DNA of 64,000 bases, from assembly GCF_022489065.1 (NCBI RefSeq), contig NZ_JAKVTW010000007.1, positions 124,001-188,000 on the forward strand. The letters are read 5' to 3'. The position numbers were made by a program, and so were the translations under genes. Origin of the DNA: Vreelandella neptunia. GTDB taxonomy: Bacteria; Pseudomonadota; Gammaproteobacteria; Pseudomonadales; Halomonadaceae. The notes beneath the pieces are model-generated. The model ran no database searches. It saw only the letters and a list, made by a program, of their open reading frames with translations, and had not been told where the DNA came from. Of this stretch, positions 26,494-35,613 are shown piece after piece; within the stretch, counting starts at the first letter, position 1, and each line of letters begins with the position of its first letter.

Positions 26494-27072
26494 TCAAACT
26501 TCAGTTTCGGTGTCTTTGTAACCATCCACCACACCCGTCGAGAGATAGACATCGTGAGAGGTGAAGTTTTTAACGGCGGTCAGCAGGTATTGAATACCAG
26601 TAATCAAAAAACCCATCGGCACCCAAAGGTAGATAATCCAGATCGGCAAGCCCATGGAAGGCAGTACACGACCTTTGCTATACAGATCCAGAATATAAAC
26701 AATCGAATAGTAGAGCAGGAAAAACATCACGAGCGATGTGAACAGTGCAATGCAGATCATTAGCACTCTGCGCCCACCTACCGGCAGGGCATCGTAGATA
26801 GCTGACATGCGAATATGGCGACCGTGGCGGGCAGCGTAACCAATACCCGCAAAGGTGATCATAATAATCAAAATCCGGTTTAACTCACCGGAAAACATAA
26901 TGCTGTTGCCAAACACAAAGCGGGCAACGACGTTGGTGACCGTATTCAGCGCCATTAGCAAAACGCCCATCGCAAGAATCACGGCTTCCATTTTGCTAAT
27001 TGCAGTGTCGATCACACCTAATATCCCCGGCAAACCGGAGTGGTAATTCTTTTCCATCTCTTCGTCGGTCAT
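26494..27072 (-). CDS. teaB: Ectoine TRAP transporter small permease TeaB
   Basis: DctQ-type subunit, 192 residues with four membrane helices. The conserved [30 protein letters not shown] segment sits in the middle. ATG 27072 follows AAGGAG by 8 nt, which decides against the longer frame from 27105. It is separated from teaA by a 282-nt spacer with a terminator-like hairpin. Confidence 0.93.
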   Translation of the reverse strand: MTDEEMEKNYHSGLPGILGVIDTAISKMEAVILAMGVLLMALNTVTNVVARFVFGNSIMFSGELNRILIIMITFAGIGYAARHGRHIRMSAIYDALPVGGRRVLMICIALFTSLVMFFLLYYSIVYILDLYSKGRVLPSMGLPIWIIYLWVPMGFLITGIQYLLTAVKNFTSHDVYLSTGVVDGYKDTETEV

Positions 27073-27179
27073 GGCCGGACTCCTTTCTAACGGCTTTAAC
27101 GGCATCAGTTCAGTGCCGCTGGCACAATTAACACAGCGTTATTCCAGTCCCACTCTGCCTATTTAGCGAGGAATTATCA

Positions 27180-27219
27180 CTAGCGTAACGGCATGACGCC
27201 GTGGGTGATTCAACGCTAG
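27180..27219 (-). promoter_or_regulatory. Two-tier stem-loop in teaA-teaB spacer
   Basis: The outer arms CTAGCGT (27180-27186) / ACGCTAG (27213-27219) enclose an inner stem ACGGC (27188-27192) / GCCGT (27198-27202), with an unpaired GGGTGATTCA side. It lies between the 27291-27314 hairpin and teaB, and may shape processing or re-initiation for the permease genes. Confidence 0.4.
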
Positions 27220-27283
27220 ATGTACGTAACCAACGGTAATGTTGATAAAACCCAGCTAGATAACCTGCACCTTACCGCAACAA

Positions 27284-27314
27284 CATAAAAAAGGGGCAGC
27301 CTTTGCTGCCCCTT
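27284..27314 (-). terminator. Terminator/attenuator between teaA and teaB
   Basis: The stem AAGGGGCAGC (27291-27300) / GCTGCCCCTT (27305-27314) has a 4-nt loop and is followed on the minus strand by TTTT. It stands 40 nt after the teaA stop. It should end most transcripts after teaA and leave partial read-through into teaBCD. Confidence 0.85.
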
Positions 27315-27354
27315 CGGGTTAATCGCCCATCTTACCGATGCGGTATGCGGTTGA

Positions 27355-28401
27355 TTACTCGTTGCTAACAGCTTCAAGATCGGCTTTGAACTGTTCAAGC
27401 AGCTCTTGGCCCTTGTCGCCAGTCATTTCCAAGAACGCTTCTTCAACCTGTGGCGCGCGATCACGGAACGCTTGGATTTGCTCTTCATCCAGACGTGTAA
27501 CGGTCACTTCATCAGACGCTTCCTGAATTTTAGCTAGCGACTCTTCAGCCAAACCTTGGATGTGTTCAATGGTGTGGTCATAAGCCGCTTGTGAAGCTTC
27601 TTGCACCAGAGTTTGATCTTCTTCAGACAGGCCTGAATAGAAATCCTGGTTGGCCATCATCGCGGTAGTGAACCAGCCGTGGCCAGTAAACGTTAGGTGC
27701 GGAGACACCTCATACAAACCACCGGACTCGATCCAGAAAATCGGGTTCTCTTGACCATCAATGATACCGGTCTGCAGACCACCATATACTTCACCCCACG
27801 GTAGCGGCGTTGGTGTCGCACCAAAGGCGTCGTAGGTTTCTGACAGAAGCGGGTTGGTCATGGTACGGATTTTCTTATTATCCATATCTTCCGGCGAGCT
27901 GATCGGCTCGTCGGTTGTGATGACCATTTCGCCTTCCGGGTACATCTTCAGTAGCTCAAGGCCTTGTTCGGCATAAAGCTCTGGGAACATCTCGTTGATG
28001 GCTTCGCTTTCTTCGAAGAACGTCAGTACGGTCTCTTCGTCGGTCGGCAGCAGGTAAGGAATGAAGAAAATTTGTGCTTCAGGAATCAGTGCACCGGTAA
28101 AGCCGGGCGACTGGTTCACAAACTGCAGAATACCGTTCTGCGTCTGCTCCATAATATCGTCAGACTCGCCCAGCTCACCAAAGCGGTAGACCTGAACCGT
28201 GTGATCGGAGTTCTCTTCGATATGCTCTTTAAAAGCATAGGCAAAGACATCCTGTACGTCGCCTTCATACTCTTCATGAGCGTAACGCCAGTTGTCCGCT
28301 TGCGCGACAGCTGTCATGCCCATCAACAGTGCACCCACGCTTGCCGATGTGACTAATTTGGTGGTGACAGAACGATTAAATACGGGTTTGCTTGCCTTCA
28401 T
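27355..28401 (-). CDS. teaA: Ectoine-binding TRAP protein TeaA
   Basis: Periplasmic DctP-type receptor, 348 residues, signal peptide about 1-35 (ending AQA-D). The mature start DNWRYAHEEYEGDVQ, then YRFGELGESDDIMEQTQNG, FFIPYL and PWGEVYGGLQTGIIDGQENP correspond closely to remembered H. elongata TeaA, whose ligands are ectoine and hydroxyectoine. ATG 28401 has AAGGGGAA upstream; the frame from 28446 is not supported. It is the first gene of teaABCD and is expected to be raised by high salt. Confidence 0.95.
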   Translation of the reverse strand: MKASKPVFNRSVTTKLVTSASVGALLMGMTAVAQADNWRYAHEEYEGDVQDVFAYAFKEHIEENSDHTVQVYRFGELGESDDIMEQTQNGILQFVNQSPGFTGALIPEAQIFFIPYLLPTDEETVLTFFEESEAINEMFPELYAEQGLELLKMYPEGEMVITTDEPISSPEDMDNKKIRTMTNPLLSETYDAFGATPTPLPWGEVYGGLQTGIIDGQENPIFWIESGGLYEVSPHLTFTGHGWFTTAMMANQDFYSGLSEEDQTLVQEASQAAYDHTIEHIQGLAEESLAKIQEASDEVTVTRLDEEQIQAFRDRAPQVEEAFLEMTGDKGQELLEQFKADLEAVSNE

Positions 28402-28585
28402 ACGGTGTTCCCCTTGCAGTGGTAAGCGCGCTATAGAAGTGCGCAAGAACCTAGATAATCCACGCGTATCTCAACACGACACTGTTATTCGCTAATCGCT
28501 GTTCGCTAACCGACAATGGCGCTGCTTTTATTGTCTGCTAGCAGTCGAATAACGCTAGGTATTTCAAAATCAGCTTAAATTCAGG

Positions 28586-29173
28586 CTAGCGCGCTCCTTG
28601 TTGAGGGTCAAGCTGGTAAGTAAGCGTTTGTAGCGAATGGAAGCAGCCATTTTGCTCATTTGAACCGCCGCTACCGGGATCAGCACTTTGGCTAAAAAGC
28701 AGCTGATTTAGCAGCCATTTAGCCACATCTTGCGGCATATCGGCGATGTTAGCTACACGCTGCTCATGGTTTTGCGCTTCGCAAGCCCACGTTTGCCAAC
28801 GTTGAAGATTCTCACGCTCGGCCATTAGCTCCGCCTGCTTTATCGTCTCGCGCAACGCCTTCACGGAGTCGTTAGAGGTAGCTGTGGCTTTCAAATCGCG
28901 GCGCAACCCGCGCAATACCTCCGTCACTTGGCACTGCCAAAGGCGGCGTTGTTCACGCTGGTGAGCGAGTGCTGAGGGAGTAGCTTCCAGGCCGCTGGCA
29001 TAAAGCCAGCAATGAAACAGCACCTCGCAAACGTCCAGCCCGGCCTCCTCCTGAAGCGACAGGCAAGCCTCTTCAACGCCGGGCTTGGCATAGAGCGCTA
29101 TGGCAAAATCCCATAACGGTGTCTGCTGTAAGCGCTGCAATCGGGTAGAATCAAGCGCAATCGTCTTTAGCAT
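28586..29173 (-). CDS. TIGR02444 family protein
   Basis: A 195-residue helical protein of unknown function (DUF2390/TIGR02444). The family N-terminus PLWDFAIALYAKPGVEEACLSLQEE and the WLYASGLEA segment are recognisable. The frame is open to 29212, but that would overlap the divergent ABC-F gene; ATG 29173 is preferred. In gammaproteobacteria it commonly sits divergent from the yheS ABC-F gene, as here (29 nt between starts). Confidence 0.8.
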   Translation of the reverse strand: MLKTIALDSTRLQRLQQTPLWDFAIALYAKPGVEEACLSLQEEAGLDVCEVLFHCWLYASGLEATPSALAHQREQRRLWQCQVTEVLRGLRRDLKATATSNDSVKALRETIKQAELMAERENLQRWQTWACEAQNHEQRVANIADMPQDVAKWLLNQLLFSQSADPGSGGSNEQNGCFHSLQTLTYQLDPQQGAR

Positions 29174-29202
29174 CGTATGACCCACTTTTTCCGGGAGAAA
29201 GC

Positions 29203-31179
29203 ATGATCGCACTGCGCCAAGTCGCCCTGCAACGCGGCACGCAAACGCTACTCGACAATGCGGATGTGACCCTTAACAACGGGGTCAAGGCCGGCATTAT
29301 CGGGGCAAACGGCGCCGGTAAATCGAGTTTGTTCAAACTACTGCTGGGTGAGCTTGGTCCCGATCAGGGGGATGTCGAGATGAGCGGCGGCCAGCGCATC
29401 GCGCATATGGCCCAGGAAGTCGACGCCCTTGATCGTCCTATTATTGAGTATGTACTTGATGGCGATGTAGCGCTACGCCAGGCAGAAGCCGACTTACTGG
29501 CTGCCCGCGAAGCGGGTGAAGCCCATCGTGAAGCCGAGCTGCATGGGTTAATCGAAACGCTGGATGGCTACCGCGCCGAGTCACGGGCAGCGCAACTGCT
29601 GGTTGGGCTGGGCTTTGTGCAGACCGACCTCAGCCGCCCACTCTCGGCGTTTTCCGGCGGCTGGCGGATGCGGGTCAACCTCGCCCGTACGCTGTTTATG
29701 CCTTCCGACCTGCTGCTGCTGGATGAGCCGACCAACCACTTGGATTTGGACGCCCTGCTGTGGCTGGAGCAGTGGCTGACCCGCTACCCCGGCACGCTGC
29801 TGCTGATTTCCCACGACCGTGACTTTTTGGATGCGGTATGCGACCACATTGTGCATATGCATCACCAGACACTGGAGCTTTACCGCGGCAATTACTCCCA
29901 GTTTGAGCGCACCCGGGCCGAAAAGCTCGCCCTGCAGCAGGCTGAAGCCGCCAAGCAGCAAGCGCGCCGGGAAGAGATAGAGCGTTTTATCGCCCGCTTC
30001 AAGGCTCAGGCAACCAAAGCGAAGCAGGCGCAAAGCCGGGTAAAAATGCTCGAGCGTATGGAAGATATTGCCGTTGCTCACGTGGACTCCCCCTTCCACT
30101 TCACCCTGCCCGCCGCCGATAAGACCTCGCGTCCGCTACTAGTGCTGGACCAGGCGCAGTTAGGCTATCGCGGTAAAACGGGCGATGGAAGTGACGACAA
30201 CGTCCAGTTAGACAAGGTCAACGTGACTCTGCTGCCTGGCAGCCGCATTGGCCTGTTGGGCCCCAACGGCGCGGGTAAATCGACGCTGATCAAATCGCTG
30301 ACCGGTGAGCTTGAGCTACTGAATGGTAAGCGCGTACCCGGCGAACATTTGGCGATTGGTTACTTCGCTCAGCATCAGTTAGAAGGCTTGGACGTTTCTT
30401 CGACGCCCTTTGTGCACGTGCAACGCCTTTCTCCCACCGCCAGCGATCAGGATATCCGTAACTTTCTGGGCGGCTTTGGTTTTAAGGGCGATGACGCCTT
30501 CGGCACAGTGGCCAACTACTCTGGTGGCGAAAAAGCCCGCCTGGCACTGGCGCTGGTGGCTTGGCAAAAACCCAACCTGCTACTGCTTGATGAGCCCACT
30601 AACCACCTGGACTTAGAGATGCGCGAGGCGCTGACCCAGGCGCTGGCCAGTTTCGAGGGCACGGTTATCCTGGTCTCACACGACCGTCACTTGCTACGCG
30701 CCACAGTTGATGAATTCTGGAAAGTGGCGGATAACCGCGTCGAGCCCTTCGATGGCGATTTGGAAGACTACCGGGTTTGGCTCAAAGCGCGTTTGGAAGA
30801 GAGCCGCCGGGACTCCCGCGGCGAAAAAGCCGAGCGCCAGAACCAACAACCCAGCGGCGATAGCCGCGAAGCGCGTAAAGCATCGCGCAAAGCGGCCGCC
30901 GAACTGCGCGAGAAGCTGCGCCCGCTGAAAAAGCAGCGTGACCAGGCAGAAAAAGCCATGGAAAAGGCCCAGCAGGAACTTGATCAGGTAGAACAAGTGC
31001 TGGCAGACCCAGAACTCTATACCGACAGCGCTCGTAAAGCCGAACTCACCAAGACGCTGAGCCAGCAGGCTGAAATTAAAGCGCGCCTGGATGAGTCAGA
31101 ACGGCAGTGGCTCAGCGCTGAAGAGGCATTGGAGACAATGGAAGCCGAGCTGCTCGCCAGCGAAGGCGTGGAAAGTTAG
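29203..31179 (+). CDS. yheS: ABC-F ATPase YheS
   Basis: A 658-residue soluble protein with two ABC domains and no membrane helices. The Walker A motifs are GANGAGKSS and GPNGAGKST, the signatures FSGGWRMR and YSGGEKAR, and the Walker B motifs LLLDEPTNHLDL, twice. The ABC-F linker (residues about 240-295, Lys/Gln rich) and a Glu/Lys-rich coiled-coil tail (about 540-655) follow. ABC-F proteins act on stalled ribosomes at the E site. Order and linker resemble E. coli YheS (637 aa) more than Uup or EttA. Confidence 0.9.
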   Translation: MIALRQVALQRGTQTLLDNADVTLNNGVKAGIIGANGAGKSSLFKLLLGELGPDQGDVEMSGGQRIAHMAQEVDALDRPIIEYVLDGDVALRQAEADLLAAREAGEAHREAELHGLIETLDGYRAESRAAQLLVGLGFVQTDLSRPLSAFSGGWRMRVNLARTLFMPSDLLLLDEPTNHLDLDALLWLEQWLTRYPGTLLLISHDRDFLDAVCDHIVHMHHQTLELYRGNYSQFERTRAEKLALQQAEAAKQQARREEIERFIARFKAQATKAKQAQSRVKMLERMEDIAVAHVDSPFHFTLPAADKTSRPLLVLDQAQLGYRGKTGDGSDDNVQLDKVNVTLLPGSRIGLLGPNGAGKSTLIKSLTGELELLNGKRVPGEHLAIGYFAQHQLEGLDVSSTPFVHVQRLSPTASDQDIRNFLGGFGFKGDDAFGTVANYSGGEKARLALALVAWQKPNLLLLDEPTNHLDLEMREALTQALASFEGTVILVSHDRHLLRATVDEFWKVADNRVEPFDGDLEDYRVWLKARLEESRRDSRGEKAERQNQQPSGDSREARKASRKAAAELREKLRPLKKQRDQAEKAMEKAQQELDQVEQVLADPELYTDSARKAELTKTLSQQAEIKARLDESERQWLSAEEALETMEAELLASEGVES

Positions 31180-31193
31180 TCTTCAAAACCGAG

Positions 31194-31631
31194 CTAGCTT
31201 TCCAGCAAAAACGTTACCGGGCCATCGTTGATCAGCGCCACCTGCATATCGGCGCCAAATTCCCCGGTGGCCACGTTTGGCCAAGCCGTGCGAGCCCGCG
31301 CCACCAGCACGTTAAACAGTTCTTCGCCCTGGGCTGGTGGAGCGGCGCTGGAGAAACTCGGCCGCAGCCCCTTGCGGGTATCTGCCGCCAGAGTGAACTG
31401 GGAGACGAGCAGCAAGCCGCCGTTCACCTGCTGCAGGTTGTGATTCATTTTGCCTTCAGCATCGCTGAATACCCGGTAGTGAAGCAGCTTATGCAGCAGT
31501 TTTTCCACCGCTGCCTCATCATCGTGTTTCTCTACCCCTACCAGCGCCAGCAGCCCGTGATCGATACTTCCTATAACATCACCTTCCACTTCTACGCTGG
31601 CACGCTTTACGCGCTGAATGAGTGCCTTCAC
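31194..31631 (-). CDS. dtd: D-aminoacyl-tRNA deacylase
   Basis: A 145-residue homodimeric enzyme that removes D-amino acids (and Gly from tRNA-Ala) from mischarged tRNA. It shows [15 protein letters not shown] at the N-terminus, the catalytic [17 protein letters not shown] and the C-terminal [11 protein letters not shown] with the cis-Gly-Pro. Length is typical. It converges on yheS with a 14-nt gap. Confidence 0.95.
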   Translation of the reverse strand: MKALIQRVKRASVEVEGDVIGSIDHGLLALVGVEKHDDEAAVEKLLHKLLHYRVFSDAEGKMNHNLQQVNGGLLLVSQFTLAADTRKGLRPSFSSAAPPAQGEELFNVLVARARTAWPNVATGEFGADMQVALINDGPVTFLLES

Positions 31632-31694
31632 ACCACGTCTCCTTAACTAACCAACGGTTATTGTAACCATCGTGAGTTAATTTTTCTTACTGGG

Positions 31695-32291
31695 TTAATT
31701 TCTTCCTAATAGTGCATCGCGGAAATCTTCACCCAACGGGCGCTCGCCGAGCCAAATACTAAACATTGCGCTGGCAAACTCGGCACTCTCCTCTTCAAAC
31801 AACACCTCACCATTGAGGGCTAGGCGCAGCTGCTCGCCGTTCCAGCTAAGCAGGTAACGGTCGCCAGGTACGACATCGCGATAGCGCTGATTCAGGCGCG
31901 CAAGCGGTTCTTCAATCTGATTGAATTCATACAGCGTAAGGGTATCTTTGAGCGTTTTCTCAGTGGCTTCAGCAAAGTCGCTGGCTTCAATAGCATGAAA
32001 ATAGGCAAGCTCCAAGCGTCGTGAAACATTGCTCAAGGGCTGTGGCTGCGTTTCACCTTCCAACTGATAATACGCGCCTGCGTAGGCCGTCCAGATCATA
32101 TAGCGGAACACGCCACTGCCCATCAATACATAGCGCTGACCGTCTTCTTCTACAACCTGTCTAAACGACTCGCCCTTTTCTGACACGCTACTAGCTATCA
32201 CCCAAGGGGACAGCAGTAACCCCACCAACAGTAAAGCCGTTGGAACGACGCGCTGAACACGCGGCATGTAGACGTTGATTGGCATGGACAT
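31695..32291 (-). CDS. Chalcone isomerase-like periplasmic protein
   Basis: A 198-residue protein with a signal peptide or N-terminal anchor (about residues 1-33) and a chalcone-isomerase-like domain (PF16036). Visible family features are GSGVFRYMIWTAYAGAYY, then RLELAYFHAI and DGRYLLSWNG-like PGDRYLLSWNGEQL. The bacterial members have no known reaction. GGAGGAGG lies 4 nt before ATG 32291 and 10 nt before an alternative ATG at 32285; either may be used. Confidence 0.75.
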   Translation of the reverse strand: MSMPINVYMPRVQRVVPTALLLVGLLLSPWVIASSVSEKGESFRQVVEEDGQRYVLMGSGVFRYMIWTAYAGAYYQLEGETQPQPLSNVSRRLELAYFHAIEASDFAEATEKTLKDTLTLYEFNQIEEPLARLNQRYRDVVPGDRYLLSWNGEQLRLALNGEVLFEEESAEFASAMFSIWLGERPLGEDFRDALLGRN

Positions 32292-32391
32292 AAAACCTCC
32301 TCCGGGCAGCATTACTATACATAGCAATACACCCAATAAAGGTTTCGTACAATATATAGCGTCTTCGCAAAGCGCTTTAATGATTGAGTGC

Positions 32392-33237
32392 CTACCAGGC
32401 GCGGCAGAGCATTAAATCGCAGTGCGGCTCACACAGCAGCATCTCGGTTAGCTGGCTGGTGTGATGGGGCTGCCCGCGACTGCCAATCATCACGAGATCC
32501 GGCGAGTGGCGCTTCATATACGCCCGCAATACATCGCAGGGGGCGCCCTGCTCGACCACTAGCTCAACATCGGGCACGCCGTCTAGCTCGCGCATTAGGT
32601 TATCGACTTCGCTGGTCAGTTGTTCGCGCAGGCGCTGAACTTCATGATCACGCCAATGGGCATAATTTGCCTGCGACCCTAACTCACGCTCGCCGGGTAG
32701 CGTCCAGGCGTGTAGCAGAGTGAGTGTCGCTTCAGGAAAGCGAATCAGCGCCTCTTTTAAGGTGTGTCGCGCAGTGAGCGAAAAGTCGATCGGCACCAAA
32801 ATATGCTCCCACGGTTGCGTAGGCTGGTAGGAAGCTACTACCACCGGGCAAGGGGCGCTTCGGAGTACTCGCATCACCGTCGTGCCCGCCAGCAGGTCTT
32901 TTTGCCCACGCTTGCGGTGCATACCCAGCACTATCAGCTCGGCGTTGCGTTCGTGAGCTTCGCGAACGATCTCGACATGGGGCGAACCGGTCACTGTTTG
33001 GATCAGTGTTTTCGGCGCCTCTAGCGCGTAGTCTTCGCGCAGATCGGTCAACGTGGTGGTGATGTCTTCTACTACCGCGCTCTCTACATCCAGCAGGACA
33101 CGCCGTGGAAGATATGGGTCCAACACATGGAGTACGTCTAACTGAACGCCTTGGGTGTAGGCTAAACGCAGCGCACGTGCAAAGGCGGCACGATTGTCGG
33201 CTGAGAGATCAGTGGCAAACAGAAGTGTACGAGGCAT
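32392..33237 (-). CDS. Tandem universal stress protein (two Usp domains)
   Basis: A 281-residue protein with two UspA-like domains (about 1-145 and 146-281), as in UspE. The first keeps a nucleotide-loop-like GMHRKRGQKDLLAGT; the second is degenerate (GSRGQPHHTSQLTEM lacks the G-9x-G[ST] spacing), so at most one domain is likely to bind ATP. Cytoplasmic, probably stress-induced. The leader has a 7-bp hairpin (33253-33269) just ahead of the GAGGAGC ribosome site. Confidence 0.82.
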   Translation of the reverse strand: MPRTLLFATDLSADNRAAFARALRLAYTQGVQLDVLHVLDPYLPRRVLLDVESAVVEDITTTLTDLREDYALEAPKTLIQTVTGSPHVEIVREAHERNAELIVLGMHRKRGQKDLLAGTTVMRVLRSAPCPVVVASYQPTQPWEHILVPIDFSLTARHTLKEALIRFPEATLTLLHAWTLPGERELGSQANYAHWRDHEVQRLREQLTSEVDNLMRELDGVPDVELVVEQGAPCDVLRAYMKRHSPDLVMIGSRGQPHHTSQLTEMLLCEPHCDLMLCRAW

Positions 33238-33252
33238 AGCAAAAAGCTCCTC

Positions 33253-33269
33253 GGCTGAGCAGCTCAGCC
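33253..33269 (-). promoter_or_regulatory. Hairpin next to the Usp ribosome binding site
   Basis: GGCTGAG (33253-33259) / CTCAGCC (33263-33269) with a 3-nt loop, directly upstream of GAGGAGC and 15 nt before the tandem-Usp ATG. It could influence translation or mRNA stability; there is no direct support. Confidence 0.35.
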
Positions 33270-33364
33270 TTACAAGCCATTAAGCAAACACTCTTCAGCA
33301 TGGTGTGCAATGCGACTTCTCGCAAGCAACTAGATGCTCTGCTATAGCCCAATAGTGTTTGGGC

Positions 33365-34195
33365 TTACCACCAGGCATGAAAATGGTGCACTGGACCGCG
33401 CCCTTTACCGACATTTAAACGCACGCTCGCCTCTAAGGCTTGGTGAAGCCATTGTTTGGCCTCACTAATAGCCGTTACCGGTGCGTCCGTGCTGATATCC
33501 TGTGGTAGTTTCGCTAGGCAAGCGGCAATGGCTGAAGAGAGCGCACAGCCTGTGCCATGCAAATTGTCGGTCGCGATGCGCGAAGCGGGCAGCCATTCGT
33601 GGCCGCTGGGAGTCGCCAGCAGATCCGGACAGGTTGCTCCGCGTAGATGTCCGCCTTTCAATACCACATAGGGGGCGCCCAACTGCGTCAGCCCTGGAAG
33701 CATCGCTTCCATCTCGTCCAGGCTAGTGGGCGATGGCGAATCCAGCAGTACCGCGGCCTCCGGCAGGTTGGGGGTAATCACATCGGCGAGCGGCACCAAA
33801 ATATCCCGCACGGCGCGGATACCAGCATCATCAACCAATATATCGCCGCTCTTAGCGACCATCACCGGGTCGAGCACAATCCAACGTGGACGACGCTGAC
33901 CCAATACGTCGGCAATCACCTCAGCCACCTCGCGGCTGGCCACCATGCCAATTTTGACTGCGTCCAGCGTGACGTCATCGAGTAGATGCTCTAACTGCCC
34001 ACGAATCGCTTGGGCTGGTACCGGATACACCGACGCCACACCACAGGTGTTCTGGGCGATCACGGCGGTAATCACATTGGTGCCATACACACCCAGCGCC
34101 GAAAAGGTTTTCAAATCACCCTGCAGACCGGCACCGCCGGATGGGTCGGAGCCAGCGATGGTAAGCACATTGCGAAGGCGAGAATCGGTAGACAT
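33365..34195 (-). CDS. thiD: Hydroxymethylpyrimidine/phosphomethylpyrimidine kinase
   Basis: Phosphorylates HMP twice to HMP-PP in thiamine synthesis. A 276-residue ribokinase-fold protein with IAGSDPSGGAGLQGDLKTF at the N-terminus, DPVMVAKSGD, VLKGGHL and the catalytic GTGCALSSAIAA anion hole. A small C-terminal extension ends HHFHAWW. It is unlinked to the thiSG genes of this window. No TPP riboswitch is seen upstream. Confidence 0.93.
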   Translation of the reverse strand: MSTDSRLRNVLTIAGSDPSGGAGLQGDLKTFSALGVYGTNVITAVIAQNTCGVASVYPVPAQAIRGQLEHLLDDVTLDAVKIGMVASREVAEVIADVLGQRRPRWIVLDPVMVAKSGDILVDDAGIRAVRDILVPLADVITPNLPEAAVLLDSPSPTSLDEMEAMLPGLTQLGAPYVVLKGGHLRGATCPDLLATPSGHEWLPASRIATDNLHGTGCALSSAIAACLAKLPQDISTDAPVTAISEAKQWLHQALEASVRLNVGKGRGPVHHFHAWW

Positions 34196-34283
34196 GGGGC
34201 TCCTTTAAGGCAAAAACATCACATCCCCCTAGGATACCCAAGCTGTGCGCCTTGTGCTGCTTAAAACATGCCTGGTCTGATAC

Positions 34284-34307
34284 AAAAAAGCCGCCCGAAG
34301 GCGGCTT
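34284..34307 (-). terminator. Terminator of second TRAP operon
   Basis: AAGCCGCC (34288-34295) / GGCGGCTT (34300-34307) with the loop CGAA; the minus strand continues with TTTTTTGT. It lies 21 nt after the binding-protein stop. Confidence 0.9.
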
Positions 34308-34327
34308 ACTGCATCCAATACGACAGA

Positions 34328-35440
34328 CTACTCGGCCGTGTCGCCTTCTGGGTTTCGGGCGTTATAGTACGCCTGCTCAGAGATCGCGTGGTAATCCTCG
34401 ACCTTATCCTGGAAAGCGCTATAAGAGTCATAGATTCGCGTTGCCAATTCGCTTGACGCCGCCAGCTCACCCACAACCTCAGCCGAATACTCGCGGGCTT
34501 GGGCAAGTACGTCGTCAGGGATTCGGCGCAGCTCAACATCGTGCTCGTTCACCAAGGTTTCCAGCGCATCGTTATTACGCGCCGTGTATTCGTCCAATAC
34601 GCTTTGGTTAACGTCACTAATAGCCGTCCGCAGAATCGCCTGTAGATCCGCTGGCAGCTCGGCCCAAGCCTCTTCGTTAACAATCGCTTCGAACATGACC
34701 GTCGGCTCGTGCCAGCCTGGGTAGTAGTAATAATCGGCAGCTTGATGCAGGCCAAATGCTAGGTCGTTGTAAGGACCAATCCACTCCGTCGCGTCAATCG
34801 CCCCCGACTGTAGCGAGGTAAAGATTTCTCCGCCAGGCATGTTAACAATGGCAACGCCCATGCGGCTCATCACTTCGCCACCCAGGCCTGGCATGCGCAT
34901 TTTCAAGCCTTCAAGATCCGCAACCGAATTGATCTCTTTGTTATACCAGCCGGCCATCTGTACGCCGGAGGCGCCCGCGACCAGCACGTCTACGCCGAAA
35001 TCATCGTAAAGCTCGTTCCAAAGCTCCATACCGCCGCCGAAGCTTAACCACGCGTTCATCTCCTGAGCGTTCATGCCAAAAGGCACAGCGGCAAAGAACT
35101 GGGCAGCGGGGGCTTTGCCTTTCCAGTAGTAGGAAGCGGAGTGGCCAAGTTCAGCGGTACCGTCGGAAACGGCGTCAAACACCTCGAATCCCGGCACCAG
35201 CTGTCCGGCACCGAAGACTTCGATGGTCAGGCGACCATCCGACATTTCATCCACTAACTGGGAAAGACGTTCAGGCCCTTGGCCAACACCGGGGAAGTTT
35301 TTCGGCCAGGACGTCACCATTTTCCAGCGGAACTCGTCCTCTTGAGCCTGGGCGTGATTCTCAAAGCTTGATACCACCAGCAAGCTAGCTGAAAGAACGG
35401 TCGTCATGGCGATGGCGACAGGGAGTGCTTTGGCTTTCAT
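34328..35440 (-). CDS. TRAP substrate-binding protein, TakP-like (2-oxoacid/lactate type)
   Basis: A 370-residue DctP-superfamily receptor with a signal peptide (about 1-32, ending AQA-Q). FRWKMVTSWPKNFPGVGQGPE at the mature start and ATEWIGPYNDLAFGLHQAADYYYYPGWHEP belong to the TakP branch, in which the Glu-Trp pair helps coordinate a metal-bound 2-oxoacid. Pyruvate, other keto acids or lactate are therefore the likely ligands. It is the last gene of the operon, 173 nt after the large permease, with a hairpin in the gap. Confidence 0.85.
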   Translation of the reverse strand: MKAKALPVAIAMTTVLSASLLVVSSFENHAQAQEDEFRWKMVTSWPKNFPGVGQGPERLSQLVDEMSDGRLTIEVFGAGQLVPGFEVFDAVSDGTAELGHSASYYWKGKAPAAQFFAAVPFGMNAQEMNAWLSFGGGMELWNELYDDFGVDVLVAGASGVQMAGWYNKEINSVADLEGLKMRMPGLGGEVMSRMGVAIVNMPGGEIFTSLQSGAIDATEWIGPYNDLAFGLHQAADYYYYPGWHEPTVMFEAIVNEEAWAELPADLQAILRTAISDVNQSVLDEYTARNNDALETLVNEHDVELRRIPDDVLAQAREYSAEVVGELAASSELATRIYDSYSAFQDKVEDYHAISEQAYYNARNPEGDTAE

Positions 35441-35489
35441 ACGATAACCCTCTTACTTTCTATTATTACTATTATGGGTAGGGAAAACG

Positions 35490-35514
35490 CCGTCTAGCGC
35501 AGTGCGCTAGACGG
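35490..35514 (-). promoter_or_regulatory. Intercistronic hairpin between TRAP permease and binding protein
   Basis: A perfect 11-bp stem CCGTCTAGCGC (35490-35500) / GCGCTAGACGG (35504-35514) with a 3-nt loop; the minus-strand continuation CGTTTTCCC is only weakly T-rich. It is probably an RNA-stability or attenuation element separating unequal expression levels. Confidence 0.6.
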
Positions 35515-35613
35515 TTTGTTACAAGCCATAGATAAGCAGCTTAATTGCTTTTAGTTAGGTTGCCACTTCTTTGCGTTGATAACAGCGATGTTATTCAACA
35601 GATCACTCCTGCG

